A DNA stretch of 64,000 nt. Source: an uncultured Pelagibacteraceae bacterium (lineage in GTDB: Bacteria; Pseudomonadota; Alphaproteobacteria; Pelagibacterales; Pelagibacteraceae). How positions within the stretch are numbered: the stretch's first letter is position 1; each line of letters opens with the position of its first letter. The stretch lies in contig CACGVC010000003.1 in NCBI GenBank assembly GCA_902576335.1, positions 21,001-85,000 on the forward strand, written 5' to 3'. Made by a program: the position numbers and the translations under genes. The notes under the pieces were generated by a model, which had not been told where the DNA came from, made no database searches, and saw nothing but the letters and a program-made list of their open reading frames with translations. This document shows positions 34,009 to 44,068 of the stretch, one piece after another.

Positions 34009-35195
34009 TTAATTTTTGTTTTGATCAATCTTATAACTACTTCAGTGAACCAAATAATAATTATCAATTTAAGGCAAAAACCAAAATTATGAACAAAATT
34101 TCCTCTTAAAGCCATAATTATCAAATAAATAGAAATAACATAAATAAACTTATCAGATTTAAATATAAATTTAGTTACAAAACCAAACGTCAGAAAATAA
34201 ATCAAAAAGACCCAATGATATAAATAGATCGAGTCAATTCCCCTCGTTGAATAATTTTTCATTAAATTTGATGGGTAATAGTTTATTAAATCATTATTAA
34301 AATAAAAAAAGTTGTTCAGAAAAAACTTTATATTATCTTTAAATACTTCAACATAATCTAGGTAAATTAACTGGTTGATTGCTTTTACTGAACTGATGAA
34401 TAAGCTATTTGTTTCCCAATAAAAAGAGAGTAAAAATGCTCCTCCTCTTGTTAATAAATCTCTATAAAAAACTATAAAAAATAAAATCAATATTAATAAT
34501 ACAGAATATTTAAAATTTATTTTATCAGAATAAATTGCTAGAAAATAAATAAAAATTATAAATAATTCAATTCTTGATAATGTAATTATGTTATAAAAAA
34601 ATAGAGATACAAGAAAAATAAATCCGATGTTATTTTTTTTTAAGATTAAATAAAAGGAACAAATCAATAATATATTTATATGAGTATTTCTTTTATCCAA
34701 AAAATTATAATAAATATAATACCTATCAAGACTTTTTTCATAAGAACCTAAAAAAATATTATTTACGTGGAAAGATGAAATATTAAAAATATCGATCAAT
34801 AAAAAAAAATAGGCAACCAAACAAACAAATGTAATTGCAAGAATATATTCCTCATTTTTTTTTTTAGATTTAAATATTGTTGGAATTTTAATTAAAATAA
34901 TAGCTAAAATTAAAAATGTAAAAAAATAAAAAAAAGATATTCTGTAAGATGAAAATAATTTTAAGTTATCCCAAATAAACCATCTTAGCTCTGCCTCGCT
35001 TATATTTATAAAAAAATTACTTAAGAAAATATTAAAATTATTATCTTTTACATCTAGAAAATTTCCTTTGAATAAAACCCAATCGTAATTAATAATTTTA
35101 TCAATATAATTAAAAAAAAATGTTGGTACAAAATAATAATAAATAGACAATATAAATATAAAAACAAAAAATAAATAATTTTTTTTATAATTCAT
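34005..35195 (-). CDS. Probable Wzy-like polysaccharide polymerase (membrane protein)
   Basis: The 396-residue protein is mostly hydrophobic, with about ten or eleven helices and large extracytoplasmic loops rich in Tyr, Asn and Phe (SRIELFIIF, YPSNLMKNYSTRGIDSIYLYHW). It has no recognised catalytic motif. Wzy polymerases are known for low sequence conservation and are identified by topology plus position. It sits between GT1 and the flippase gene, the classical place. An alternative is another type of polysaccharide membrane protein. Confidence 0.55.
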   Translation of the reverse strand: MNYKKNYLFFVFIFILSIYYYFVPTFFFNYIDKIINYDWVLFKGNFLDVKDNNFNIFLSNFFINISEAELRWFIWDNLKLFSSYRISFFYFFTFLILAIILIKIPTIFKSKKKNEEYILAITFVCLVAYFFLLIDIFNISSFHVNNIFLGSYEKSLDRYYIYYNFLDKRNTHINILLICSFYLILKKNNIGFIFLVSLFFYNIITLSRIELFIIFIYFLAIYSDKINFKYSVLLILILFFIVFYRDLLTRGGAFLLSFYWETNSLFISSVKAINQLIYLDYVEVFKDNIKFFLNNFFYFNNDLINYYPSNLMKNYSTRGIDSIYLYHWVFLIYFLTFGFVTKFIFKSDKFIYVISIYLIIMALRGNFVHNFGFCLKLIIIIWFTEVVIRLIKTKIK

Positions 35196-36333
35196 AATTT
35201 TGAAACTTTTTTCTAAAAAAAATAAAAACAGTTATCAAATTAAAGATCTGTATTACGAATAAACTAATAGCAAAACTTTTTAGATCATTTGCATAAAACG
35301 TAAATAATATTAATAATACCAACATATTTAGGAAATTTATTATTAATAAATAATTTTCATAGAGATTTTTGTACATTCTATCGTACCATAATCCAGAAGT
35401 AGAATTTAAAATAAAAGATGATGACATTAAGAATATTTCAAATTTGTAATTTTTTAGTTCATAGATATACAAAAAAATTTTATTTAAGTTTTTAAATTTT
35501 TCTAAAAAATAAATTTCATTTAAGTTTAAATTCCAAAAATTAATAATTAACATAATTAAAAACAATATAGAAAAAAGTAGAATTAATTTAAAAACAATTC
35601 CTAAATATTTTCTTATTTTTTTTCCAGATGTGATTTTAAACCTTTCCTCCCTAAAAAAAATTTCTGAAAAAATTTGAAAAATAGAACTAATTCTGTTTAT
35701 AAGAAAATAAGATATTAAAATTTTTGGAAAAAAAAGTGAAATAAAAATCTTATCTAAAGAAAATAATGATGATCCCAAAAATGTAATAAGTGAGCTTTTA
35801 AAGGAGTATCCATTTTTATTAAAACTAATCTCTATTTTTCCGTAAATATATACTGAGGCAATTAAATTTATTAGTGTAAAAAATAAAATTAAATTTAAAA
35901 AAGAAACCTCTAAAAGAATAGAAAAGTAAACTGAAAAAAACTTAAGAATCGCTACAAAAAACAAATATTTAGAGTTTGAAGTTAGCATATCTTTGTATGC
36001 AGCTTTTGCTGATATTAAATTTATCCAACATAAATTTAAACTCAAAATAATGAAAACAAAACCAATCAAAAAATCATATTTAATTGAGCAAAATATGAAA
36101 ATTAAAATTTTTAAGCATAAGTAAAATATTAAAATTTCCTTTCTTATTGATATGGTCCTTTTATTTTGAAAAAAAAACTGAATAGATCCAAAAACTCCAT
36201 TCAATAAACTTGAAATCGAAATTAGCTGAATATAAATAAAAAAGTCATCCGTAAAATCTTTTGCCAAAATTAAAAAATAAAACTGAAAAAAAATAGATAG
36301 AGAAGAATAAATGTAAAAAGTTTTTCTACTCAA
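35185..36333 (-). CDS. Wzx-like polysaccharide flippase candidate
   Basis: The 382-residue protein has about ten hydrophobic helices in the even pattern of MATE/Wzx-fold exporters, starting SRKTFYIYSSLSIFFQFYF. A central SSLITFLGSSLFSLDKIFIS segment, with an Asp in a helix after the first half, is typical of Wzx. It would flip undecaprenyl-linked repeat units to the periplasm. The gene overlaps the wzy-like gene by 11 bases and is 16 bases after the ligase-like gene. The family assignment is by topology, since Wzx proteins diverge fast. Confidence 0.65.
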   Translation of the reverse strand: MSRKTFYIYSSLSIFFQFYFLILAKDFTDDFFIYIQLISISSLLNGVFGSIQFFFQNKRTISIRKEILIFYLCLKILIFIFCSIKYDFLIGFVFIILSLNLCWINLISAKAAYKDMLTSNSKYLFFVAILKFFSVYFSILLEVSFLNLILFFTLINLIASVYIYGKIEISFNKNGYSFKSSLITFLGSSLFSLDKIFISLFFPKILISYFLINRISSIFQIFSEIFFREERFKITSGKKIRKYLGIVFKLILLFSILFLIMLIINFWNLNLNEIYFLEKFKNLNKIFLYIYELKNYKFEIFLMSSSFILNSTSGLWYDRMYKNLYENYLLIINFLNMLVLLILFTFYANDLKSFAISLFVIQIFNLITVFIFFRKKFQNYEL

Positions 36334-36349
36334 TTTTAGAGCCCATTAA

Positions 36350-37597
36350 TTACTTTAATGTCTTATAATTACCCAATTTGTTTAGAGAATTAAACATTAA
36401 ACCAAGCACTAACCAATATTGTGACCCATTCCATGTTGTAAAAAAACTACCATTTGATGATAATGGCCATATATAAGCTAGATATAGACTAAAGGAACAA
36501 ATAAATAAGTAAAATTCTATTTTATCTATCTGATTTTTGGTGAATAAAAATTTAAATGATTTTAAAACTATAATTAAATTAAAAGCTATAAATAAAAATA
36601 ATCCTAATAATCCTGTTTCAGACATTAGCTCTAAATATAAATTATGCGGATGTGTAGAGCATAGTTGATGTCCATTTTCAGGTCTTAAGTCATTTAGCTC
36701 TATATCGCAATCAACTCTAAAATTTTTTACACCAACACCATTTAAAGGATTTTTTTTCCATAAACGATATCCTGAGCTATATAATTTTCCATAAGTACTA
36801 TCCTCAAAATTTAAAATTATATTTTTAAAATCCCCGTACCTATTTTGTACATGTGAACTATTGAAATTAATTAAAATAATTAAACTTAAGAAAAGTGTAA
36901 GAATTAAAATTTTATATTTTTTTAAAAAAATTAAAGTTAATATTAAGCTAAAGCAAAATAATAAAAAAGCCATTCTTTCACCTGTAATCAATATAATTAT
37001 CGTACTTGAAATAATAAAAAGAATTAATTGAAATATTTTTTTTTTATTTTTAAAAAAATTATATAAGAAATAACTCATTAAAATTATGCAAAATTTTTGC
37101 AGATATGATCCTGCGATCAATTCATCACCAAAGAAACCCGCAAATCTATCTCCATGATCAGGATAACCGAATATGTCTTTACCAAAAAAAAATTGTATTA
37201 AAATATCTACTTTTGTTAAAAAAATAATTAATATCCAAAATATAAAAACTTTCTCTAAAGTAATTCTTTGAAAAGCAAAAAAATATATACATCCAAAAAA
37301 TAATATAAACCTGATAAAGAAAAATGAAGTTTTTAATGATGATAAAAAATTTGTTGCAAAAAAAGAGTTTATTAAAATATAAAAATAGAAAGTTAAAATT
37401 ATTAAAATAAATTTTTCCTTAAATACCAAAAATTTATTTTCTCTTTTTGCCAATATGATAAAAAAAATTGAGCATAATAATGTCAAAAAATTAACAAAAG
37501 GTGAACCAAGAATATAAAAAATAGGGCTAATTAAAATTAAAACATCTAATAAATACTTTAAATCAAAATTTATTTTTTTCTGTAAGTAGTATTTCAT
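36350..37597 (-). CDS. O-antigen ligase/polymerase-family membrane protein
   Basis: The 415-residue protein has about eleven helices and a large periplasmic loop holding CSTHPHNLYLELMSETGLLG, the family's HPHN-type motif (Wzy_C/O-antigen ligase, PF04932). Such proteins either join the finished glycan to lipid A-core (WaaL) or polymerise repeats (Wzy). The single motif does not separate the two. A 22-base gap divides it from the divergent WecA-like gene. Confidence 0.85.
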   Translation of the reverse strand: MKYYLQKKINFDLKYLLDVLILISPIFYILGSPFVNFLTLLCSIFFIILAKRENKFLVFKEKFILIILTFYFYILINSFFATNFLSSLKTSFFFIRFILFFGCIYFFAFQRITLEKVFIFWILIIFLTKVDILIQFFFGKDIFGYPDHGDRFAGFFGDELIAGSYLQKFCIILMSYFLYNFFKNKKKIFQLILFIISSTIIILITGERMAFLLFCFSLILTLIFLKKYKILILTLFLSLIILINFNSSHVQNRYGDFKNIILNFEDSTYGKLYSSGYRLWKKNPLNGVGVKNFRVDCDIELNDLRPENGHQLCSTHPHNLYLELMSETGLLGLFLFIAFNLIIVLKSFKFLFTKNQIDKIEFYLFICSFSLYLAYIWPLSSNGSFFTTWNGSQYWLVLGLMFNSLNKLGNYKTLK

Positions 37598-37619
37598 TTA
37601 TAGTAATTATATTTACACA

Positions 37620-38639
37620 ATGGATATTTCTTTTTTTCAAAAAATATTATTTATAATTTTAATTTCTTTCTTTGTTAATTTAATATTAACTTTGATATAC
37701 ATAAATCTTGCAAAAAAATATAGTTTTTTCGATATACCTGAAAACATAAGTGTCCATAAAAAAAAAATTATAACTGCAAGTGGAATAACTTTTGTTATAA
37801 CTTTTCAAGTTTTGGGTATAATTTATTTTTTCACTAACATTTCTGATAATTTAAACTTTGAATTTTATGGAAAATTTTGGATATTCTATTTTAGCATTTT
37901 ATTATTGGGAATTTTTTTTTTCTTCGATGACATAAAAAAGATTAATCCTGTATATAAGCTTTTTTTTCAGACAACTATTCTTTTTTTATCAATACCTTTG
38001 TTAAACTTAAATTATTTTCCTTTTGAAAATTACACTAAATTAAATTTAATAATTGGTCTATATTTTTGGGTTTATACAATAAATATCATCAACTTTACTG
38101 ATGGAACAGATGGCTTTCTTTCAACTAATTGTTTAATTTCCTTTATTGCAATTTCATTAACCGAAATTAATCAATCGAATTATTCATTTACATTAATGTT
38201 AAGTCTGATTTCAATTGGTATTATGATTTCTTATTTAATTTTCAACAAACCACCTGCTAAAATTTTTATGGGAGATACAGGAAGTATAATTTTAGGATTC
38301 ACTTTATTTGTTTGTTCTTACAAATTATTAATAGATGGATATTGGTATATTGTCTTTTCTTATATAATTTACACTTATCTTGATTGCACATTAACACTTA
38401 TTAATAAAATTTTGAAAGGCTATCTTCCTTGGGCTAGGTTATTTGATTATAATTTCTTGAAACCCATTAAAAAAAATATTTCTAATAAATCAAAAGTTTT
38501 TTATATAAATTTAACTTATAATTTGTTGATACTCTTAATTATAATTTTACAACTTTACTTTCAGTTAAACTATTTATTTGTTTTATCATTCATTTTAGCT
38601 TTATTTAAAATTAAAATCTATAAGGTCTTAGGAGGATAA
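37620..38639 (+). CDS. WecA/WbpL-like polyprenyl-phosphate sugar-1-phosphate transferase
   Basis: The 339-residue protein is a polytopic GT4-type (MraY/WecA superfamily) enzyme that starts lipid-linked glycan synthesis by moving a HexNAc-1-phosphate onto undecaprenyl phosphate. Motifs: the Asp pair [14 protein letters not shown] near 100, [12 protein letters not shown] near 157, and [16 protein letters not shown] near 215. The HxxxH region is not obvious. It is the only plus-strand gene of the assembly block and starts 22 bases from the divergent ligase gene. Its end overlaps the convergent gmd gene by 12 bases. Confidence 0.9.
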   Translation: MDISFFQKILFIILISFFVNLILTLIYINLAKKYSFFDIPENISVHKKKIITASGITFVITFQVLGIIYFFTNISDNLNFEFYGKFWIFYFSILLLGIFFFFDDIKKINPVYKLFFQTTILFLSIPLLNLNYFPFENYTKLNLIIGLYFWVYTINIINFTDGTDGFLSTNCLISFIAISLTEINQSNYSFTLMLSLISIGIMISYLIFNKPPAKIFMGDTGSIILGFTLFVCSYKLLIDGYWYIVFSYIIYTYLDCTLTLINKILKGYLPWARLFDYNFLKPIKKNISNKSKVFYINLTYNLLILLIIILQLYFQLNYLFVLSFILALFKIKIYKVLGG

Positions 38640-39662
38640 GTTTTCTAAATCAGAAGCAACCATCTCTTTAACTAATTTAATATAATTTATTTTTGGCGTC
38701 CATTTTAATATCTTTTTTGCCTTCATATTATTTCCCTTTAAAAAGTTAACTTCATTTGGTCTGAATAATCTTTTATCAATCTTAACTAAAACATTTTTTG
38801 TTTTTTTATCTATACCAACCTCATTTAAAGATTTTCCTCTCCAAATAATTTCAACATCAATGCACTTGAATGCATCTTCAACAAATTTTCTTACTGTAAA
38901 GCTTTTTCCAGTAGCTAAAACAAAATCATCTGGTTTCTTTTGTTGTAATATTTTGTGCATGCCTTCAACGTAATCTTTTGCATGTCCCCAATCTCTTTTA
39001 GCATCAAGATTACCAAGATACATTAATTTTTGTTTTCCTAACTTTATTTTAGCAACTGCCATAGTAATTTTTTTACTGACAAAAGTTTCTCCTCTTAAGG
39101 GGCTTTCATGATTAAACAATATTCCATTACAAGCAAAAATCTTATAAGCATCTCTATAATTTTTGGTAATATGGTATGCGTAAACCTTTGCGGTTCCATA
39201 TGGACTTTCTGGACTTAATATTGATTTTTCTGACTGTGGAGCAGGAGTGTTGCCAAACATTTCGGACGTAGATGCTTGATAAAATTTTATATTCTTTTTT
39301 TTTCCAACATTTCTAATAGCTTCTAAAATTCTTAGAGGACCTAAAGCATCACAATTAGCAGTATACTCAGGAGTTTCAAAACTAACTTTAACATGAGATT
39401 GGGCACCCAAATTATAAATTTCATCAGGTAAAATATCTGAAATTAAATTTTGTATATTAGAAGTATCTGTTAAATCTCCATAATGTAAAATTAATCTTCT
39501 ATTTTTTTTATATGGGTCCTCATAAATACCATCTACCCTCGAAGTATTGTATGAAGAGGACCTTCTTTTAATTCCGTGCACTTCATATTTTCGTTTAAGC
39601 AAATACCTCGCTAAATATGCACCATCTTGTCCAGTAACACCAAAAATTAAAGCTTTTTTCAT
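38628..39662 (-). CDS. gmd: GDP-mannose 4,6-dehydratase
   Basis: This enzyme makes GDP-4-keto-6-deoxy-D-mannose, the common precursor of GDP-L-fucose, GDP-rhamnose and GDP-perosamine or colitose. The 344-residue protein has [16 protein letters not shown] at the N-terminus, [36 protein letters not shown], the active-site TSEMFGN and [25 protein letters not shown] and [13 protein letters not shown]. All are close to the family consensus. It partners with fcl just upstream. Confidence 0.96.
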   Translation of the reverse strand: MKKALIFGVTGQDGAYLARYLLKRKYEVHGIKRRSSSYNTSRVDGIYEDPYKKNRRLILHYGDLTDTSNIQNLISDILPDEIYNLGAQSHVKVSFETPEYTANCDALGPLRILEAIRNVGKKKNIKFYQASTSEMFGNTPAPQSEKSILSPESPYGTAKVYAYHITKNYRDAYKIFACNGILFNHESPLRGETFVSKKITMAVAKIKLGKQKLMYLGNLDAKRDWGHAKDYVEGMHKILQQKKPDDFVLATGKSFTVRKFVEDAFKCIDVEIIWRGKSLNEVGIDKKTKNVLVKIDKRLFRPNEVNFLKGNNMKAKKILKWTPKINYIKLVKEMVASDLENLSS

Positions 39663-40582
39663 TTTAATGAATTATACCAATTTATAGTTTCTTTTAACCC
39701 TTTATCCAAACTAATACTAGGTTTCCAGCCAATTTTTTTTAATTTATTAATATTCAATCTTTTTCTTGGAGTACCGTCTGGATACTTTCTATTAAAAATG
39801 ATTTTTCCATCATAACCAACAATTTTTTTTATTTTAAAAGCAAGAGATTTAATTGAGATTTCTTGACCTGTACCAATATTAATTGGTTTATCATCATTGT
39901 ATTTATCAATAGCAAATATTATTGCTCTAGCCAAATCCTCAGCGTATATAAATTCTCTTAATGGTTTGCCAGTTCCCCAGAGTTCAACTATATTTTGTTT
40001 ATTTAGTTTTGCTTTTGAAATTTTGTTTATTAAACCTGGAATCACGTGACTATTATAGTCGTCAAAATTGTCATATTTACCATAAACATTTGTCGGCATT
40101 AGAGATATATGATTACAATTATACTGTTTTCTATATGCTTCAATTAACTTCAATCCTGCTATTTTTGCTATACCATACCATTCGTTTGTTTTTTCTAAGT
40201 AGTCCGAAAGTAAGTATTCCTCTTTTATTGGTTGTTTGGAGTTTCTTGGATAAATACAAGAAGATCCTAAAAAAATAATTTTTTCAACTTTATTTTTCTG
40301 ACAGGCTTCAATGAAATTAATTTGTATTTTTAAATTTTCTAATAAAAAATTTACTGGATACTTATTATTTGCATAAATTCCCCCTACTTTAGCAGCACAT
40401 AAAACAGCTATTGAAGGTCTGTTTTTTTTTAAAAATAAATTAATTCTATTTCTTTTAAATAAATCACATTGACTTCTACTGCTACCTATTACTCTTCTTT
40501 TATTTTTTTTTAAAATATTAATCAAATTTTTTCCGACCATTCCATTAGCTCCAGCAACCCAAATTTTAGAATTTTTATTCAT
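39659..40582 (-). CDS. fcl: GDP-L-fucose synthase
   Basis: The enzyme is the 3,5-epimerase/4-reductase that turns GDP-4-keto-6-deoxymannose into GDP-L-fucose. The 307-residue protein has [40 protein letters not shown] (catalytic Ser), [13 protein letters not shown] (Tyr-Lys pair), [14 protein letters not shown] and [16 protein letters not shown], all diagnostic. It overlaps gmd by 4 bases, making a complete GDP-fucose supply, and a GT11 fucosyltransferase follows in the same block. Confidence 0.96.
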   Translation of the reverse strand: MNKNSKIWVAGANGMVGKNLINILKKNKRRVIGSSRSQCDLFKRNRINLFLKKNRPSIAVLCAAKVGGIYANNKYPVNFLLENLKIQINFIEACQKNKVEKIIFLGSSCIYPRNSKQPIKEEYLLSDYLEKTNEWYGIAKIAGLKLIEAYRKQYNCNHISLMPTNVYGKYDNFDDYNSHVIPGLINKISKAKLNKQNIVELWGTGKPLREFIYAEDLARAIIFAIDKYNDDKPINIGTGQEISIKSLAFKIKKIVGYDGKIIFNRKYPDGTPRKRLNINKLKKIGWKPSISLDKGLKETINWYNSLK

Positions 40583-41529
40583 TATTTTAGTTTAAGTTCA
40601 AAATAATTTTTTACAGTATTTTGTAGGCCCGTTTTTAAAAGTGTGAATTTTTTAAACCCTGTAATTTTTTTGACCAATCTATTATCTCCATATGTTTTTA
40701 AGCTATCTAAATTATTTTTATTTTTATAAATTATTTTAGGTCTCTTTATAAAATTATCTAAAATAGATATAACTTTGTTTAACGACACAGGTTTAGAACT
40801 ACAAATATTAAATATATTATAATTTGATTTTAGTTTTTTTTTTAAAAGAATATTCATAATTTCTACTGCATCTTTAATGTATGTAAAGTCTCTTTTATAA
40901 TTTCCATTGAAATTTAAATTAAATTTTTGTTTTTTTTTAAGAGAACCTAGATATTTATATAAAAACATATCAGGTCTACCAAGTTCACCATAAACTGTAA
41001 AAAATCTTAATCCAATTGTTTTCAACCCATAGTGATTTGTATATTGTTTTGCATATTCTTCATTATGAACTTTTGTAGATGCGTAAATTGATAAAGGATT
41101 AAGTTTATTATTTTCTTTAGTTGGAAATTTATTTGTATTTCCATATACTGAACTTGAAGAAGCATAAAATAATTTTTTCACATTTTGATTTCTTGCAAAT
41201 TCCAAAATATTAATAAAACTATTGATATTATTTTTGATATAAACTTTAGGATTTATAATTGAGTATCTTACACCTGGCTGAGCTGCCAAATGAAAAATTA
41301 CATCAATATTTTTAATTTTTTCATATAAATTTTTTTCTTTAGACAAATCTTCTTTCAAAAAAGAAAAATTTTTAAATTTTTTTAAAATTGATAATCTTTT
41401 TTTCTTATAATTTGTATTATAATAAGAGTTTAAATCATCTAAACCAATAATCTTATGATTTTCGCTTAATAACTTCATACTTAAATGAAATCCAATGAAG
41501 CCAGCAGAACCTGTAATCAATATTTTCAT
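40582..41529 (-). CDS. UDP-glucuronate 4-epimerase-like NAD-dependent epimerase
   Basis: The 315-residue protein has ITGSAGFIGFHLS, LDDLNSYYNTNYKKKRL, VIFHLAAQPGVRYSI, YASSSSVYGN, SIYASTKVHNEEYA (YxxxK) and RFFTVYGELGRPDMF. The NSYY and AAQPGVRYS stretches and the RPDM element are typical of CapI-type UDP-glucuronate 4-epimerases, which give UDP-galacturonate. This would add an acidic sugar to the glycan. It overlaps its neighbours by 4 bases (upstream) and 1 base (downstream). Confidence 0.85.
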   Translation of the reverse strand: MKILITGSAGFIGFHLSMKLLSENHKIIGLDDLNSYYNTNYKKKRLSILKKFKNFSFLKEDLSKEKNLYEKIKNIDVIFHLAAQPGVRYSIINPKVYIKNNINSFINILEFARNQNVKKLFYASSSSVYGNTNKFPTKENNKLNPLSIYASTKVHNEEYAKQYTNHYGLKTIGLRFFTVYGELGRPDMFLYKYLGSLKKKQKFNLNFNGNYKRDFTYIKDAVEIMNILLKKKLKSNYNIFNICSSKPVSLNKVISILDNFIKRPKIIYKNKNNLDSLKTYGDNRLVKKITGFKKFTLLKTGLQNTVKNYFELKLK

Positions 41530-43202
41530 AAATTAGGTGGATCTAAGTAAATAATTTTTTCATTATCTATTGCCCATTTATACCATTTATCAAGATCATC
41601 CAAATTGTCCTCCATAATATTAATTTTTCTTTTAGGTAAGAGATTATGGTCTAGTGGATCAACTTTTCCAGGATTTTTTGAAAAAATAGATTTGAACGAT
41701 TGCATTTTCCACAATCTATTATCAAAACTTAAGAGCGCGTGTTTTTTCGCTAAATCAACTTTATTTTTTTCTAAACCACCTAATTTTTGCAAATTCATTA
41801 GAATACTTTCATATTCAACTATAGATTTTGGATCTACAGTAAATCCCAAATCAGAATATCTACCTGTGCCCGCTAATATTGTGGTAATCCCTTTTGTTGG
41901 TGCTTCCATCCCTGCAGTTCCCCTAACTGTAATTGCATAATTGCTAATATTAAACAAATCTGAAGTCCTAATATTTGTTGTTGGATATAATATTTTTACA
42001 TGTTCACCTAGATTACCCACAAATTTCTCTATAACTTGAATTTCTGCATACTTACCATCTACATTATTTCTTTTGTATTTCCATATATTTGCTGGGTGAA
42101 CTTTAAGTATCCAATTTATCTCTTTATTTTTATTTGCTAACTTTAAAGTTTCTATCAACCACTGACCGTAATCATCATACAAATCTTCACCAAAAAAAAG
42201 ATTGGTGTCCCAAAGAATATGGGAGTAAATTACAGCAACTTTTTTTTTATTTTTAAAATTAATTTTATCTAAGATTTCATCTTTGCTCATTTTTACTATT
42301 TTATGACTATTTCTAGATTGAAGTATATATTTATCATTATACCTATCTTGAAAAATATTATTTAAAATAATTTGATGATTTTCTGAAAATTCTATTTCAT
42401 GATTTTTTAAGAATTCTTCTTTAGTAATTATGCTTGGATGAAATCTTCTTGTCTTTTTATTTAATTTTAAGAAAGTAAGTGTTTTTTCATTCCATGGCTG
42501 ATGAAATTGAATTACGTTTTTACCCTGATTTATAATTACATCTACATAAGGTGCATATTCAATATAATTGACATCAAATGAGGCTAAATATATGTCAAAA
42601 CTCTTTTTTTTAAAAATTAGTTTTGATAGTTTTATTTTATATAAAATTTCATTTAAGAAATGTTTGATAGTTGAGATAACTTCAGGGTCGTTAAAGTCAA
42701 TTTTTCCTGAAAATAATTTTTTTGATAAACTTGCAATGATAGTTGGTCCTATCCAAACATTTTCAAAATACCATTCTTTTATAATATTGATAGAAATTTT
42801 ATCTTTTAAAAAATTTGAAGCTATTTCATTAATATCTTTTTTACTTATATCAGGATTGTATTTGTTTACATAAATAAATTTTTTTATACCGAAAGTTTTA
42901 AAAACTTTAATAGAGTCGTGATGATAGGTTTCAGTAAGTACTGTTATATCCCAGCCTTGTTTTAAAAATGGCAATATTAACATTGATTGTAATTTTGATT
43001 GATAAATCCAATTAGAAAGTGAAATAATTAAAACTTTTTTTCCGTTAGGTGCAACTTTATCCACCTCGAAAGATATCTTTTTATTTATTTGATAAAAATC
43101 TAAATAAATTTTTAATGACTGGATAGGGTTTTTTAAAACCCTTATAATTTTTAAAATAAAATTTATATCTTTAATTTTTTTTTTTAATTTATTGTAATCC
43201 AC
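41526..43202 (-). CDS. Capsule-type polysaccharide biosynthesis glycosyltransferase-like protein
   Basis: The 558-residue soluble protein looks like members of the capsule polysaccharide biosynthesis/surface carbohydrate family (KpsC/KpsS-like, GT-B fold). Its C-terminal half has WILKVHPANIWKY and ISNYAITVRGTAGMEAPTKG followed by GRYSDLGF, a pattern common to that group. The N-terminal half starts with GKKVLIISLSNWIYQSKLQS. In KpsC/S the activity is Kdo transfer; here the donor is unknown. It overlaps the GT11 gene by 19 bases. Confidence 0.7.
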   Translation of the reverse strand: MDYNKLKKKIKDINFILKIIRVLKNPIQSLKIYLDFYQINKKISFEVDKVAPNGKKVLIISLSNWIYQSKLQSMLILPFLKQGWDITVLTETYHHDSIKVFKTFGIKKFIYVNKYNPDISKKDINEIASNFLKDKISINIIKEWYFENVWIGPTIIASLSKKLFSGKIDFNDPEVISTIKHFLNEILYKIKLSKLIFKKKSFDIYLASFDVNYIEYAPYVDVIINQGKNVIQFHQPWNEKTLTFLKLNKKTRRFHPSIITKEEFLKNHEIEFSENHQIILNNIFQDRYNDKYILQSRNSHKIVKMSKDEILDKINFKNKKKVAVIYSHILWDTNLFFGEDLYDDYGQWLIETLKLANKNKEINWILKVHPANIWKYKRNNVDGKYAEIQVIEKFVGNLGEHVKILYPTTNIRTSDLFNISNYAITVRGTAGMEAPTKGITTILAGTGRYSDLGFTVDPKSIVEYESILMNLQKLGGLEKNKVDLAKKHALLSFDNRLWKMQSFKSIFSKNPGKVDPLDHNLLPKRKINIMEDNLDDLDKWYKWAIDNEKIIYLDPPNL

Positions 43203-44068
43203 GACGCGTTTTTTATTTTGTTGAAATTTTTTTCATTTATTACGAAAATTTTAGATTTAGGTGAAATCTTTTTTTTTAGCCACGCGGCCCACCAATAAAA
43301 ACTACTATTCGAAATTATTAAATGATCCATTTTAATCATTGAATTTAATGTTTTTATATTTCCATTTATCATTTCATTGTCTATAATTTTGAACTGTATT
43401 TTTTTTTTAAAAAAATATTTTATTAAAAGTGAATTTTTTAATAATTTCTTTTGCGTAATAAAAACAATAATAATTATATTTTTAAGATTTAGCTTTTTTA
43501 TAGCATTTATATATTTTTCTTGACTAACTACGTTGTGGTGATGTTTATCATGCGCAGAAACTTCTTCATACATTCTCATACAAATTCCAATAAACTGTTT
43601 ATTTTTGTTTTTATTTTTTAAATTATTTATTAGTTTATTTTTTTTTAAATTGATGATTTTTTTTAAGTTTGTTAATGAAAAATCTTTAAAATTATTTTCA
43701 TTTTGAAAATAACCATAGAGCAAGACTGGTTTAGAATTCTTTTTTAAATCACTCAAATTATGATTAAATGAATTTGCAAAAATATTATGAAAAAACATAT
43801 TTTTTTTAAAAATTTTGAAAAATATAAACTCAAAAAAAATTAAAAATTTTTCAAATAATCTTGTTTTAGTAATATTTGGATCAAGTGTGTCGAGTTCATA
43901 TTTTCTTTTATATTTGAAATCAAAAAAAAAACCCAAATAATTTTCAACAATTAACTTACTATGAATTTTTTTTGAGAAAGACAAAGATGATGCGTATTGA
44001 AAAAGCTGGTTCCCAAACCCACCCATAGAAATTAAATAAACTCTTTTTGGTGATTTAATTATTTTCAT
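43184..44068 (-). CDS. Family 11 glycosyltransferase (alpha-1,2-fucosyltransferase-like)
   Basis: The 294-residue protein matches GT11: MGGFGNQLFQYASSLSFS near residue 15, YELDTL, LLYGYFQNENNF near 112, and SNSSFYWWAAWL near 250. The family's GDP-fucose site HxRRGDY is altered here to ICMRMYEE, so the donor site is divergent. Fucose transfer is supported by gmd and fcl in the same run. It overlaps the ABC exporter gene by 14 bases and the capsule-type gene by 19. Confidence 0.85.
   Translation of the reverse strand: MKIIKSPKRVYLISMGGFGNQLFQYASSLSFSKKIHSKLIVENYLGFFFDFKYKRKYELDTLDPNITKTRLFEKFLIFFEFIFFKIFKKNMFFHNIFANSFNHNLSDLKKNSKPVLLYGYFQNENNFKDFSLTNLKKIINLKKNKLINNLKNKNKNKQFIGICMRMYEEVSAHDKHHHNVVSQEKYINAIKKLNLKNIIIIVFITQKKLLKNSLLIKYFFKKKIQFKIIDNEMINGNIKTLNSMIKMDHLIISNSSFYWWAAWLKKKISPKSKIFVINEKNFNKIKNASWITIN

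Noticed and set aside
39961-40278. 105-residue plus-strand ORF opposite fcl
   Set aside because: Shadow of fcl; the minus-strand protein has all family motifs.
42568-42873. 101-residue plus-strand ORF opposite the capsule-type gene
   Set aside because: Shadow ORF with no start signal and low-complexity product.
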